Shown piece by piece: positions 16,685 to 26,174 of a DNA stretch of 64,000 bases. The notes below the pieces were generated by a model. It saw only the letters and a list, made by a program, of their open reading frames with translations. It made no database searches and was not told where the DNA came from. Within the stretch, counting starts at the first letter, position 1, and each line of letters starts with the position of its first letter. A program made the translations under genes and the position numbers. Location: positions 1 to 64,000 of the forward strand of contig DAMCZI010000021.1 of the NCBI GenBank assembly GCA_032095175.1, in the 5' to 3' direction. Origin of the DNA: DAMCZI01 sp032095175 (lineage in GTDB: Bacteria; Bacillota; Clostridia; Clostridiales; Caloramatoraceae).

Positions 16685-18742
16685 TCACTTTTTTGTAACC
16701 ACTATTCCCTTTTCACTTGGGTTGTAATCATAATAGATTATAATCTGTCCCTCATCTGTAACACCTAATATACGAATATTTGCAGCCTTAACTTTAATTA
16801 TCTGATGTTCAAGCTCAAGTGTCTTAAGGTTTAGTCTGTTTAAATAATACATGCTATTCGCATAATCCTCGTAATCCATTTTACATGTTACAAAGGCAGC
16901 ATAATTTTTACCTACATAGCACATACTTTCATCCCATCTTAAATAAGTATCTCCTTTATCCTTAAATGGCACTTCGGTTAATTTTCCAGTTTTAAAATCC
17001 AGATAAACTGTTCTAAATTTATTTGTCTCACCATCATAAACAGTTCCCTCAAGAATTCCACTATCCTCAACAATCCCGCTTGTTGTACTATCCCCTGAAT
17101 CTAAAACTTTCCTTACATCCTTAGATTGTATATCATATAGAAATACTCCTCTTGTCCATTCATATCCTGACATTGTACTTACAATCTTTGTTTCATCTGC
17201 AACAAAATATGGAAAAAAATAGAATGACAATATTTCTCCACTAGGACTTTCATACATTTCTGATTTCATAAGTAGCTTTGCACTTGAATTCTCAGACTCA
17301 ATTAACTTCAAGCCTTCATCATCAGAAAAAACAATCCTCTTTAAATCACTACTTACATCATATCCATGGATTTCTCCTTTAGTTTTAATGGAAATCTTCT
17401 TTTCTTTTTTACTATTTAAATCCTTATCTACGATTATCAATTTATCCCTTAATTTTACAACTATATCATCGTCAAAAATTCTTATACCAAAGAAGTCCTT
17501 ATAGGCATTAACATCATCAGAAACTACAAAGGATTTTGTTACACTCATTGTTGACTTATCTATATACATGATTTCTATATTGTTTTTATTATTACATAAA
17601 CTATAGAATAGCAGTTTGCCATTAACTTTCCCTGCCAGTCTAACATGTACTAAATCTCCATTATACCCCTTTACATTATCAAACTTTTCGCAGTCACCAG
17701 TTATTTTAACAAGATTATTATTAATCCAATCCCATCTGCCACTTAGAAAATATAAGCTTCCATCGCTTCGTTCTTTAAGTGTATAGGTTATTGTCATCTG
17801 AACTCGCTTTTCCTCTTCATAATCATAGGTTCCCATAACAACTTTATATGTACCATCGGTGTTTTTCTCTACATCTAAAAGATGTATGCCCCAGGGATTG
17901 GGCTCATTATATTTAGTAACCCACTTATCACGGGGTTCTCTTGTTATAACAAATGACTGTTTTTGCTTATAATAATAATCTGAACCAATTGCAGAGACAT
18001 TTATTTCATCTATGTTAAAATAACGCTTTGCATACTCCTTTGCGGTTTTGAGTGGAAACAAGAATCCTTGTATTTCACCACTTCCCCCTTGTGAAAGCTT
18101 ACTAACTCCATTTTTTGCAACATATCTGTTAAAACAATACTCTACAATATTAGAAGGCTCTATTTCCTCTGGTGAATTAAATAATTGACAGTTACTAATA
18201 TTGCAAATTGTATCATTTATATAGTTATCCCAAATCTTATCAAGCTTTTCAGTGTTAGTAATTTTTTCACTTACAATTTTATGTCCATTTTTCCTAATAT
18301 AATCAAGCAGATTTGAGTACAAAGATTTAGAAACAGAATAATATCTGTAATCTCTGTTATATAAAACCATTGCTAAAGACTCGCTTTGGTAAAACCTGAT
18401 CTCGTGCTTTTCTCCTATCTGAATCCATAAATCAGATGAAAGCTCAAGTTGTGATGATTCTTTTTTTTGCTTCCACTTCTTTTGCATTAATAAATCAATT
18501 AAATCCGTTCCTGAGTTAATTTCATATTTCCCTTCTTTTGTAAAAGCAGTAAGGGGACTTTTCTGTGCCATCACAGCTATTGTATTGTCCTTATTTAATA
18601 ATGAAATATCTCTATTTTTACTTTCAGGATTATTCAATAGGAAAATTCCTATACATATAAGTGTAATAACAGCAAAAACTACCGCTATAATCCTTGTCCT
18701 TTTATGCCTTATATTTCTATCTTCGGATTTGTTTTTATCCAT
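16685..18742 (-). CDS. Membrane-anchored propeller-like protein, unknown
   Basis: 685 residues. A basic N-terminus is followed by one membrane helix (about 20-38, RIIAVVFAVITLICIGIFLL), then a large external part. Residues 40-330 are unrecognised, with YRYYSVSKSLYSNLLDYI-type segments. Residues 330-685 read like repeated beta-propeller blades (DVSSDLKRIVFSDDEGLKLI, RIFDDDIVVKLRDKLIIVDKD). GGAGGTG supports the start. A good vegetative promoter lies 32 bases upstream (18774-18802), with a Spo0A-box-like octamer just beyond it. It is monocistronic with its own terminator. The blade pattern suggests a surface sensor or scaffold, which is inference. Confidence 0.7.
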   Translation of the reverse strand: MDKNKSEDRNIRHKRTRIIAVVFAVITLICIGIFLLNNPESKNRDISLLNKDNTIAVMAQKSPLTAFTKEGKYEINSGTDLIDLLMQKKWKQKKESSQLELSSDLWIQIGEKHEIRFYQSESLAMVLYNRDYRYYSVSKSLYSNLLDYIRKNGHKIVSEKITNTEKLDKIWDNYINDTICNISNCQLFNSPEEIEPSNIVEYCFNRYVAKNGVSKLSQGGSGEIQGFLFPLKTAKEYAKRYFNIDEINVSAIGSDYYYKQKQSFVITREPRDKWVTKYNEPNPWGIHLLDVEKNTDGTYKVVMGTYDYEEEKRVQMTITYTLKERSDGSLYFLSGRWDWINNNLVKITGDCEKFDNVKGYNGDLVHVRLAGKVNGKLLFYSLCNNKNNIEIMYIDKSTMSVTKSFVVSDDVNAYKDFFGIRIFDDDIVVKLRDKLIIVDKDLNSKKEKKISIKTKGEIHGYDVSSDLKRIVFSDDEGLKLIESENSSAKLLMKSEMYESPSGEILSFYFFPYFVADETKIVSTMSGYEWTRGVFLYDIQSKDVRKVLDSGDSTTSGIVEDSGILEGTVYDGETNKFRTVYLDFKTGKLTEVPFKDKGDTYLRWDESMCYVGKNYAAFVTCKMDYEDYANSMYYLNRLNLKTLELEHQIIKVKAANIRILGVTDEGQIIIYYDYNPSEKGIVVTKK

Positions 18743-18773
18743 TAAATACACCTCCATCATTACCCATACAGCT

Positions 18774-18802
18774 ATTATACCTTATAACAACTTTACTGTT
18801 AA
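18774..18802 (-). promoter_or_regulatory. Predicted sigma-A promoter with adjacent Spo0A-like box
   Basis: TTAACA (18797-18802), 17-base spacer, TATAAT (18774-18779) on the minus strand. TTGTCGAA (18812-18819, minus) lies nine bases upstream of the -35. The promoter is convincing; the box is a single octamer match. Confidence 0.6.
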
Positions 18803-19071
18803 TTACATCCATTCGACAATTTTGTTAATGGTATTTGGGAACTTGTAAATATTGAAAGATTGCATAATCGCCATGGAGTAGGTGCATAAACAACAAATCT
18901 ATATGCCTACCACTAGAAGTACTCAATAGTTTTATATAGATTATCTTCTAATTATCTCAATTTTTATCCATTATATTCTTTATGTACCCTGCTAAATATT
19001 GTATAATTAACAGATGTTGATACTTATAAATAATAAATTGCATCACATTTAATTACATAGGGGTGATTAAT

Positions 19072-19344
19072 TTGAGTTTAAATAACTATAGAGATGAAGC
19101 AGGGGACTTTCTAAAAAATATAGGAACAGAGAATAAAGGAATAGAGGAAAAGATAAAATGGCTTGAAGAAGAGTTTAATATATTAAAGGCATCAATAGAT
19201 GAACCAAGTAAGTTGAATCACCAAGTATATGATATGCTATTCTTACTTTTTGAGATTGCATTTGAGTCCAATATGGATATTGATAAAGAGTGGAACAATG
19301 GTCGAGTTCGCAAGCAGAAAAAATATATTGATAATATTAAATAA
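19072..19344 (+). CDS. Small hypothetical protein
   Basis: 90-residue, charged, largely helical protein starting (TTG) with SLNNYRDEAGDFLKNIG after the initiator. AGGGGTG sits six bases before the TTG; a GTG at 19063 is in frame but without a site. Heptad-like hydrophobic spacing in EEKIKWLEEEFNILKASI suggests a coiled coil or small helical bundle. A 14-bp hairpin (19346-19380) follows directly. I do not recognise a family. It is transcribed toward the two AraC-type regulator genes but separated from them by that hairpin. Confidence 0.6.
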   Translation: MSLNNYRDEAGDFLKNIGTENKGIEEKIKWLEEEFNILKASIDEPSKLNHQVYDMLFLLFEIAFESNMDIDKEWNNGRVRKQKKYIDNIK

Positions 19345-19345
19345 T

Positions 19346-19380
19346 TTATGTATTCTTCTACTATGCAGAAGAATACATAA
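19346..19380 (+). terminator. Hairpin terminator
   Basis: Perfect 14-bp stem TTATGTATTCTTCT/AGAAGAATACATAA with a 7-base loop, directly after the stop at 19344. No long T-run follows, so termination strength is uncertain. Confidence 0.6.
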
Positions 19381-19434
19381 AATGCAATGCAGAGATGAAA
19401 CCTTTTTTCTATAATATGTTCAGGAGGTGAAAAA

Positions 19435-20232
19435 ATGGATTGGCAAAAAGGTATGAATAATGCAATTGATTATATTGAGAGCAACTTAATGGGAACTGTA
19501 GATTTTAACACTGCCGCAAGATTTGTTGGCTGCTCAACATGGGAATTTCAGCGTATATTTTCATTTTTAACGCATATATCTCTCGGAGAGTACATTCGCA
19601 AAAGAAAGCTTTCACTTGCAGCCCAAGATATCCAAACTAATGATTTAAAAATAATTGATATTGCATTCAAATATGGTTATGAATCTCCAGCTGCTTTTTC
19701 CCGTGCATTTAGTAAGTTATATGGAATAACACCTTCGTCAGCGCGCGACACTGGTACTGATCTTGATGCTTATCCAAGAATAACCTTCGAATTCATTGAG
19801 AAAGAGAGGCTTTTAAAAATGAGTAAATTCAGCGAAAGAGGCTATGTTGTTAGGGAGAATGGTCCTGTCTATTTTACAAAAGACATGGACAAAACTGTAA
19901 AATGGTTTGAGGATGTCCTTGGTTGGTATGGAGATGTTGTTGCAAGGGATAGTGATGGTAATGGAGATTATGGCTGCGTTTTCGATTATCCAGGTGAGAT
20001 AGCAGTGGCTCACATAACACCATTTAGAGGATTTCATCTATTCACAGGAGAGCCAACAAAGGGTGTAGCTGGATTCCTAATGATTGAAGGTCTTAATGCA
20101 CTTCATAAGTTTGTCAAAGATAATGGCTGGAATCAAATTTCAGACATAGTAACACGACCATGGGGTGCTAGAGAATGTAGTATCACAACTATTGATGGCT
20201 GTGTACTGCGCTTTTTTGAGTCGACTCGATAA
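19435..20232 (+). CDS. AraC-type regulator fused to a glyoxalase/VOC-like domain
   Basis: 265 residues. Residues 1-105 are an AraC/XylS DNA-binding domain with two HTH motifs (AARFVGCSTWEFQRIFSF and IIDIAFKYGYESPAAFSRAF, then YGITPSSAR). The rest (about 130-263) resembles a vicinal-oxygen-chelate fold: GPVYFTKDMDKTVKWFEDVL, DYGCVFDYPGE, and the closing TTIDGCVLRFFE. In most relatives of this architecture the C-terminal partner is a GyrI-like ligand domain, as in the next gene; a VOC partner is less common. The start has GGAGGTG. It probably senses a small hydrophobic compound, which is inference. Confidence 0.85.
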   Translation: MDWQKGMNNAIDYIESNLMGTVDFNTAARFVGCSTWEFQRIFSFLTHISLGEYIRKRKLSLAAQDIQTNDLKIIDIAFKYGYESPAAFSRAFSKLYGITPSSARDTGTDLDAYPRITFEFIEKERLLKMSKFSERGYVVRENGPVYFTKDMDKTVKWFEDVLGWYGDVVARDSDGNGDYGCVFDYPGEIAVAHITPFRGFHLFTGEPTKGVAGFLMIEGLNALHKFVKDNGWNQISDIVTRPWGARECSITTIDGCVLRFFESTR

Positions 20233-20309
20233 GTGGCGATAAACAAAATATGAAGTTGAGCTGCTTCACTGTCTTTATAAATTCTTAATTTTAATAGATA
20301 TTACTTACT

Positions 20310-20350
20310 ATAAAACCTTGCAGCTATAAATTTTTTCTGCAAGGTTTTAT
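20310..20350 (+). terminator. Rho-independent terminator between the AraC-type genes
   Basis: ATAAAACCTTGCAG (20310-20323) pairs perfectly with CTGCAAGGTTTTAT (20337-20350). It is nearly symmetrical and may work on both strands. Confidence 0.8.
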
Positions 20351-20389
20351 ATTTATCTCTATGATATTATTTTTTTGAGGTGATCAAGT

Positions 20390-21328
20390 ATGGAATGGAT
20401 TGATAAAATGAATGCTGCAATTAAATATATTGAAGCACATATTGAAGAAAAAATTAATTTCGCAGAAGTTGCTCAAATAGCTTGTTGCTCTTTATCAAGA
20501 TTTCAAAAAATGTTTACATTTGTTACTGATATTACTGTATCAGAGTATGTTAGATATAGGAGAATGTCTTTAGCTGTAAATGATTTATTAAACAGTGATA
20601 TCAAAATTGTTGACTTAGCTTCGAAATATTGCTACGAATCCCCGGAAGCATTTACAAGAGCATTTCAAGCTTTTCATGGAGTTAGTCCAGTTAGTGTCAG
20701 AAAGCTTGGCATACACAATAATTATCCACCAATCTCATTTCAACTAACAATTAATGGAGGTAATTTTAATATGGGAATGAAACCTATAATACGTATTGAA
20801 GAACATAGTCTAGAAAAAGTGGTTTCCTTTAACGTAAACTGCAAAGCTCCAGAAGAATCTGCCTGGAATCTGCTCAGAAATTGGGTCACAAAAAATATTA
20901 GCGATTATACCGTGCGCAGATATATCGGCTGTGCACCAAAAGGACATCATCCCAATGGAGAATCACACCATTCAGATGAAGAAATTGGCTGTCATGAATA
21001 TACCGCTCAAATGTTTCTATACGATGAAGAGGGGAATAATAATACATTCTCGGGCGCAAACGTATGTGATGGACCAAAAGGATTATTTCTTGTTGGAGAT
21101 GTTGTATTAAACGAATTTAATAATGATGGTACTATTGATATTGGTTCTTCTATGCAGAAATCTGCCGGGGTTATGTTTGAATGTCTTAAAGAAATGGGTG
21201 GTTATGATTTTGAGTTGAATAGTAGACCATATTTTGAAGAGCACATTTTTACCAATGAATGGTTTGAAGGAAATGGCGAACTTGCTGGGTTTAAGTTATG
21301 GCTCCCAATCAAAAAAATCATTAATTAA
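20390..21328 (+). CDS. AraC-type regulator with GyrI-like effector-binding domain
   Basis: 312 residues. The N-terminal AraC HTH pair (about 1-105: VAQIACCSLSRFQKMFTFV, IVDLASKYCYESPEAFTRAF, FHGVSPVSVRK) parallels the preceding gene. A GyrI/AraC_E_bind-like domain follows (about 135-310: IRIEEHSLEKVVSFNVNC, FELNSRPYFEEHIF, KLWLPIKK). This is the usual architecture of SoxS/Rob-type ligand sensors in Firmicutes. Start ATG after TTTGAGGTG. The two regulators appear to be diverged paralogues in their DNA-binding halves, each with a different sensor half and its own terminator. Confidence 0.88.
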   Translation: MEWIDKMNAAIKYIEAHIEEKINFAEVAQIACCSLSRFQKMFTFVTDITVSEYVRYRRMSLAVNDLLNSDIKIVDLASKYCYESPEAFTRAFQAFHGVSPVSVRKLGIHNNYPPISFQLTINGGNFNMGMKPIIRIEEHSLEKVVSFNVNCKAPEESAWNLLRNWVTKNISDYTVRRYIGCAPKGHHPNGESHHSDEEIGCHEYTAQMFLYDEEGNNNTFSGANVCDGPKGLFLVGDVVLNEFNNDGTIDIGSSMQKSAGVMFECLKEMGGYDFELNSRPYFEEHIFTNEWFEGNGELAGFKLWLPIKKIIN

Positions 21329-21391
21329 TATATAAAATTTATCCACTAAATGTAGTTAAAAGTAAATAATTTAATTTTTGAGTAAAAAAGC

Positions 21392-21435
21392 AAACTCCTT
21401 TCTGACAAGAATCAAATAAATGCAGAAAGGAGTTT
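21392..21435. terminator. Bidirectional terminator between AraC-type gene and polC
   Basis: AAACTCCTTTCTG (21392-21404) pairs with CAGAAAGGAGTTT (21423-21435) and T/A tracts flank both sides. The genes converge here. Confidence 0.85.
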
Positions 21436-21504
21436 TTATAATCTATTTCTAGGAAATAAGGATTTTTGCTAAAAATTTATATGTGATTATATATAAAATT
21501 TCCA

Positions 21505-24500
21505 TCAAATCATATCAAAAAAACTCAATTGATCGCTTTCTGGAAGCCCTTTTAAGCAGTCAAACTTTTTAAGTAAATCTGTAGCAGCATTTCCAATCTT
21601 ACCACGTTTCCTTACATCCTCTATCGACATAAAAGGTTTTTCTCTGGCAGCGTTATATATGCCCTCTGCTGCAACGGTTCCCATTCCGGCTATACTGCTT
21701 AAAGGCGGCCTTAAGCCATCATCCTCCATCAGGAATTTTGTGGAATGGGATTTATATAAATCAATTGGAAGAAATTTAAAGCCCCTCTCGTACATTTCCA
21801 AAACTATTTCCAAATCGTCATACATATCCTTATCCTTAGGAGAGGCTTGCATACCCATCATTTCAATTTCCTTCATCTTCGCTTTAACCTTTTCTTTTCC
21901 AAATATCATAAACTCAGCATCAAAGGCCTTTGCTCTAATTGAGAAGTAAGCTGCATAATAGGCCATAGGTATATGAACCTTAAACCAGGCTATTCTGAAG
22001 GCCATCATTACATAGGCTGCAGCATGGGCCTTGGGGAACATGTATTTTATCTTTCTACAGGAATCAATGTACCATTCCGGTACTTCATGCTCCCTCATTA
22101 AAGCTTCATATTCTGCCCATTTTACAGGATCCTTTAATGCTTTTCCTTTACGTACAAGCTCCATTATCTTAAATGCAGTATTTGGAGGCAGTCCCTTTTT
22201 AATGAGATAAATCATAATATCATCTCTGGTACATACTGCCTCACTTAATATAACTGTTCCTGCATCTATTAAATCCTTAGCGTTTCCAAGCCATACATCA
22301 GTACCATGGGAAAGTCCTGATATACATATTAAATCTGAAAAAGTCTTTGGCATTGTATCTAAAAGCATTCCTCTTACGAATTTAGTACCAAACTCAGGAA
22401 TTCCAAAGGTTCCTACCTTGGAATTTATCTGTTCCGGCGTTACTCCTAGAGCCTCTGTAGATGAAAACAAAGACATAGTTTCCTTATCATCCATTGGGAT
22501 ACTTTGGGGGTCCACTTCGGTTATATCCTGCAGCATTCTTATAACTGTTGGATCATCATGACCCAGTATATCTAACTTCAACAAATTCTGATCAATAGAA
22601 TGATAATCAAAATGTGTTGTTATTATATCTGAGGTTGGATCATCAGCAGGATGCTGTACAGGGCAAAATTCAAAAATTTCTCTACCCTTTGGTACAACAA
22701 TAATTCCCCCTGGATGCTGCCCTGTGGTTCTTTTAATACCTGTGCAGCCTACTGCAATTCTTATGATTTCTGCCTTATTTACCGTAAGGTTTTTTTCCTC
22801 ATAATATTTTTTAACATAGCCAAAGGCTGTTTTTTCTGCTATGGTACCTATGGTTCCAGCCTTAAAGGTTGTGCCCTTTCCAAAGATAACCTCTGTATAT
22901 CTATGGGCCTTTGCCTGATATTCTCCTGAGAAGTTCAAATCTATATCAGGTTCCTTATCACCATTGAAGCCTAGAAAGGTTTCAAAGGGTATGTCTATAC
23001 CATCCTTAGCCAGCTTTTCTCCACAAACCGGACACTGCTTATCTGGTAAGTCAAAGCCGTTTTTAACTCCATAATCCGCAAAGTCTGAATACTTGCACTT
23101 AGGACATCTGTAATGGGGCGGCAGGGAATTTACTTCTGTTATACCAGTCATATTTGCAACAAAGGAGGAACCAACAGAACCTCTGGAGCCTACCAAATAT
23201 CCATCTTCATTTGATTTCCATACTAGCTTTTGAGCGATTATATACATTACGGAGAAGCCATTTTTTATAATGGAATCCAACTCCTTATCAAGTCTTTGCT
23301 GAACAATATCTGGCAGTGGGTCTCCATATAGCTCATGTGCCTTCCCATAAGCAATATCCTTAATAGTCTGCTCACATCCATCTATGTGAGGCGGACATTT
23401 TTCTGGTGAAATAGGACTAATCTGTTGGCACATATCTGATATCTTATTGGTATTTGTAACTACTACCTCATATGCCTTTTCCCTACCTAGATAGGAGAAT
23501 TCCTCAAGCATCTCCTCGGTGGTTCTTAAATATAAAGGAGCTTGATTATCTGCATCCTTAAAGCCCTGTCCTGCTTCTAATATACGCCTGTATATCTCAT
23601 CCTCAGGATCCATAAAGTGAACATCACCTGTGGCAACTACAAGCTTATTTAATTTTTCTCCCAAAGCTATAATTTTTTTATTTATTTCCATTAAATATTC
23701 TCTGTTAGGTACCTGCTCTGTCCTTACTAAATAATCGTTATTTCCAAGAGGCTGTATTTCCAAATAATCGTATTCATCTGCAATGGCTTCAATTTCTTCA
23801 TCAGATTTACCTAGAAGTATTGCCTGGTATAACTCTCCTTCACTGCAGGCACTGCCGAGAATTAAGCCCTCGGAATATTTTTTATACAGACTCTTTAATA
23901 TACGCGGTTTTTTATAAAAATAATTTAAATGAGAATAGGATACCAACTTATATAAGTTTTTTAAGCCTACATAATCCTTTGCAAATATTATTGCATGATA
24001 TGTTTTTAGCTTTTTATACTCTTCCTTCTTTGCTTCCTCATCAGAACCATATCTATCTATTTCCTGAAGGGTTTCCGCTCCCCTTTCCTTTAGCTTTTCA
24101 AGCATTACATTAAACACCTTAACGGTGGTATCCACGTCATCTAAGGCTCTATGAGCGACCTCTACCTTTATACCAAGGTTTTTAGCAATTCTTCCTAATT
24201 TATAGGTTTTAAAATCAGGAAATAATTCTTGTGCCAATGACAAGGTGTCCAGGTATGTGAAATCAAATTCATAACCTAATACCCTTGCATTATGCTTTAA
24301 AAAGCCCACATCAAATTCAGCATTATGGGCAACCAAAACACTATCCTTAATAAAATCCAGCATTTTAGGGAATACCTTCTCTATGGTTTCTGCATCCCTT
24401 ACCATGTCATCGGTTATATTAGTAACCTCCACAACCCTTGCTGGAATAGGCTTTTCAGGATTTACAAAGCAGCTGAATTTATCTATTACCTTTCCATCCT

Positions 24501-25848
24501 TAAGCTTCATTATTCCTATTTCAGTAATTTTTTCAGTTACTGGTGAAAAACCTGTGGTTTCCAAATCCAGTACACAATAAGTAGTATCTATGCTCTGCCC
24601 CTTTTGATTCATTACAGATGGCTTTTTATCCGGTGCCAAATAGGCTTCTACTCCATATATTATCTTCATGTTGGGATTATCTCTTCCTAATAACTTATGG
24701 GCCTCAGGAAAGGACTGTACTACTCCATGGTCAGTTATGGCAATGGATTTCATACCCCAGTTCATGGCTCTTTTAATCAAATCAGTAGCGCTAGTCATAG
24801 CATCCATCTGACTCATTTGTGTATGCATGTGCAGTTCTACCCTCTTCACCTCTGCATTATCCTGTCTCTTAGACTTCCTCATGCCTTCTGTTTCTACTAT
24901 AGTATTAGCAATCACCTCAATTTCTCCTGAAAACTTACTATAGCTTGCATTTCCAGAAAGTCTGATACCCTTTGCCTTTTTAAGCCTTGGCAATACTTCC
25001 TCATCTTCACCAGGCTTTAAGAAGGACTTACAGGTCATGGAACTTGAGCCATCATATAAATCAAAGGAAACCAATATTTTCCCGCTTTTTAATTCCTTTG
25101 CTTCAATATTGGATATTTCACCCTCTAAAGCTATTCTTCCCTCATCCTCAGTAATGTCAATAATTTTCATTAAAGTTTCCTTAATTTTAGCGTTTCTACC
25201 AAATATCAAGGATGGATCGCCTTTTTTTCCACCAGCTTCCACTTTCATTTCCTCTTTCTTTTCTGCAACTTGGTTAGGCATTTTAGATGCAGTATTGTTT
25301 TTTATAGCATTAATTTCATTTTTAATAAGCTGCAGTTCATTTGCACGAGCTTCCTCTTGCATAGTTATTAAATCTTGATTGCTTAATTTATCAACAAAAT
25401 TTATTTTATATGCTGTGTCATACAGTTCTTTTATGACCTCATGTATTTTTTTATCATAATTCATGGATTTTAAAAAGTCTGATATCGCAATTTTAAAATT
25501 AAAATTAATAGTATTATTAACAACCTCATAATCACTATTATCCAATACTGCTTTTATGGCAGGATATTTACCTGTCATGGAAAATATAATACTTTTGAGT
25601 TCCTCTTCTATGGGCTTTTTATCTGTGCCATCAGCGTACTTTACAATAACCTTAGAATCTTCCAAGGAAAATCTTTCTCTTATAAACTTATTGAAATGTT
25701 CAAATTCTTTTATTTCAATATATTTATCAGAGCAGATTTTCATTTCCAAGGTTTTAGTTTTTTTTATTAAAACCGCTCCTTCTACAATGGCAGTATTTAT
25801 ATTACCCATTACTTCATAATCACTAAAAATTTCATTTATTCTTCTCAT
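21505..25848 (-). CDS. polC: DNA polymerase III PolC, alpha subunit with proofreading
   Basis: 1447 residues, normal for Gram-positive PolC. In order: N-terminal domains (1-230), OB domain (about 236-320), split PHP domain beginning at VELHMHTQMSQMDAMTS (about 337), inserted DEDD 3'-5' exonuclease with DLETTGF (428-434), PHP remainder (about 620-800), zinc cysteines CPKC and CPVC (915, 918, 939, 942), and the polymerase core with PDIDLNFSGEYQ (967-978). It is the main replicative polymerase. In many clostridia polC follows ispG; here ispG is on the same strand but 12.8 kb upstream, with accessory genes between. Confidence 0.97.
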   Translation of the reverse strand: MRRINEIFSDYEVMGNINTAIVEGAVLIKKTKTLEMKICSDKYIEIKEFEHFNKFIRERFSLEDSKVIVKYADGTDKKPIEEELKSIIFSMTGKYPAIKAVLDNSDYEVVNNTINFNFKIAISDFLKSMNYDKKIHEVIKELYDTAYKINFVDKLSNQDLITMQEEARANELQLIKNEINAIKNNTASKMPNQVAEKKEEMKVEAGGKKGDPSLIFGRNAKIKETLMKIIDITEDEGRIALEGEISNIEAKELKSGKILVSFDLYDGSSSMTCKSFLKPGEDEEVLPRLKKAKGIRLSGNASYSKFSGEIEVIANTIVETEGMRKSKRQDNAEVKRVELHMHTQMSQMDAMTSATDLIKRAMNWGMKSIAITDHGVVQSFPEAHKLLGRDNPNMKIIYGVEAYLAPDKKPSVMNQKGQSIDTTYCVLDLETTGFSPVTEKITEIGIMKLKDGKVIDKFSCFVNPEKPIPARVVEVTNITDDMVRDAETIEKVFPKMLDFIKDSVLVAHNAEFDVGFLKHNARVLGYEFDFTYLDTLSLAQELFPDFKTYKLGRIAKNLGIKVEVAHRALDDVDTTVKVFNVMLEKLKERGAETLQEIDRYGSDEEAKKEEYKKLKTYHAIIFAKDYVGLKNLYKLVSYSHLNYFYKKPRILKSLYKKYSEGLILGSACSEGELYQAILLGKSDEEIEAIADEYDYLEIQPLGNNDYLVRTEQVPNREYLMEINKKIIALGEKLNKLVVATGDVHFMDPEDEIYRRILEAGQGFKDADNQAPLYLRTTEEMLEEFSYLGREKAYEVVVTNTNKISDMCQQISPISPEKCPPHIDGCEQTIKDIAYGKAHELYGDPLPDIVQQRLDKELDSIIKNGFSVMYIIAQKLVWKSNEDGYLVGSRGSVGSSFVANMTGITEVNSLPPHYRCPKCKYSDFADYGVKNGFDLPDKQCPVCGEKLAKDGIDIPFETFLGFNGDKEPDIDLNFSGEYQAKAHRYTEVIFGKGTTFKAGTIGTIAEKTAFGYVKKYYEEKNLTVNKAEIIRIAVGCTGIKRTTGQHPGGIIVVPKGREIFEFCPVQHPADDPTSDIITTHFDYHSIDQNLLKLDILGHDDPTVIRMLQDITEVDPQSIPMDDKETMSLFSSTEALGVTPEQINSKVGTFGIPEFGTKFVRGMLLDTMPKTFSDLICISGLSHGTDVWLGNAKDLIDAGTVILSEAVCTRDDIMIYLIKKGLPPNTAFKIMELVRKGKALKDPVKWAEYEALMREHEVPEWYIDSCRKIKYMFPKAHAAAYVMMAFRIAWFKVHIPMAYYAAYFSIRAKAFDAEFMIFGKEKVKAKMKEIEMMGMQASPKDKDMYDDLEIVLEMYERGFKFLPIDLYKSHSTKFLMEDDGLRPPLSSIAGMGTVAAEGIYNAAREKPFMSIEDVRKRGKIGNAATDLLKKFDCLKGLPESDQLSFFDMI

Positions 25849-26060
25849 TGTACTCTTAACCTTCTCATAAATACTTTTAATATATTACTATTATATAAGA
25901 TAAACTTATGCTTTGTCATATAGGAAAAATAGGTATAGACATGTTTCTTTATAAACAGTATCTTTATCCCTCACTTATATTTATTCTATAAAGCATTTTT
26001 ATTGTTTCTAAAACCCCAGCAAATCATGCACCTGTTTGCATGGCTGATATCAATTAATCT

Positions 26061-26173
26061 ATATATGCTGCATTAAAATTCTTACATTTTATCTTTACAA
26101 CAACCCTGCTATATTGGTTCCACCCTAGGATGTTTGAGAAGATGAAATGCAATAAAGTTTTTGCAGCATATAT
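26061..26173. repeat. 113-bp imperfect inverted-repeat element
   Basis: ATATATGCTGCA (26061-26072) and TGCAGCATATAT (26162-26173) bound the element, and similarity continues inward for roughly 45 bases per arm (ACATTTTATCTT against GCATTTCATCTT). It lies within the 326-bp gap after polC and abuts the stop of the serine hydrolase gene. The rest of that gap shows no gene or other clear signal. Confidence 0.6.
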
Positions 26174-26174
26174 A

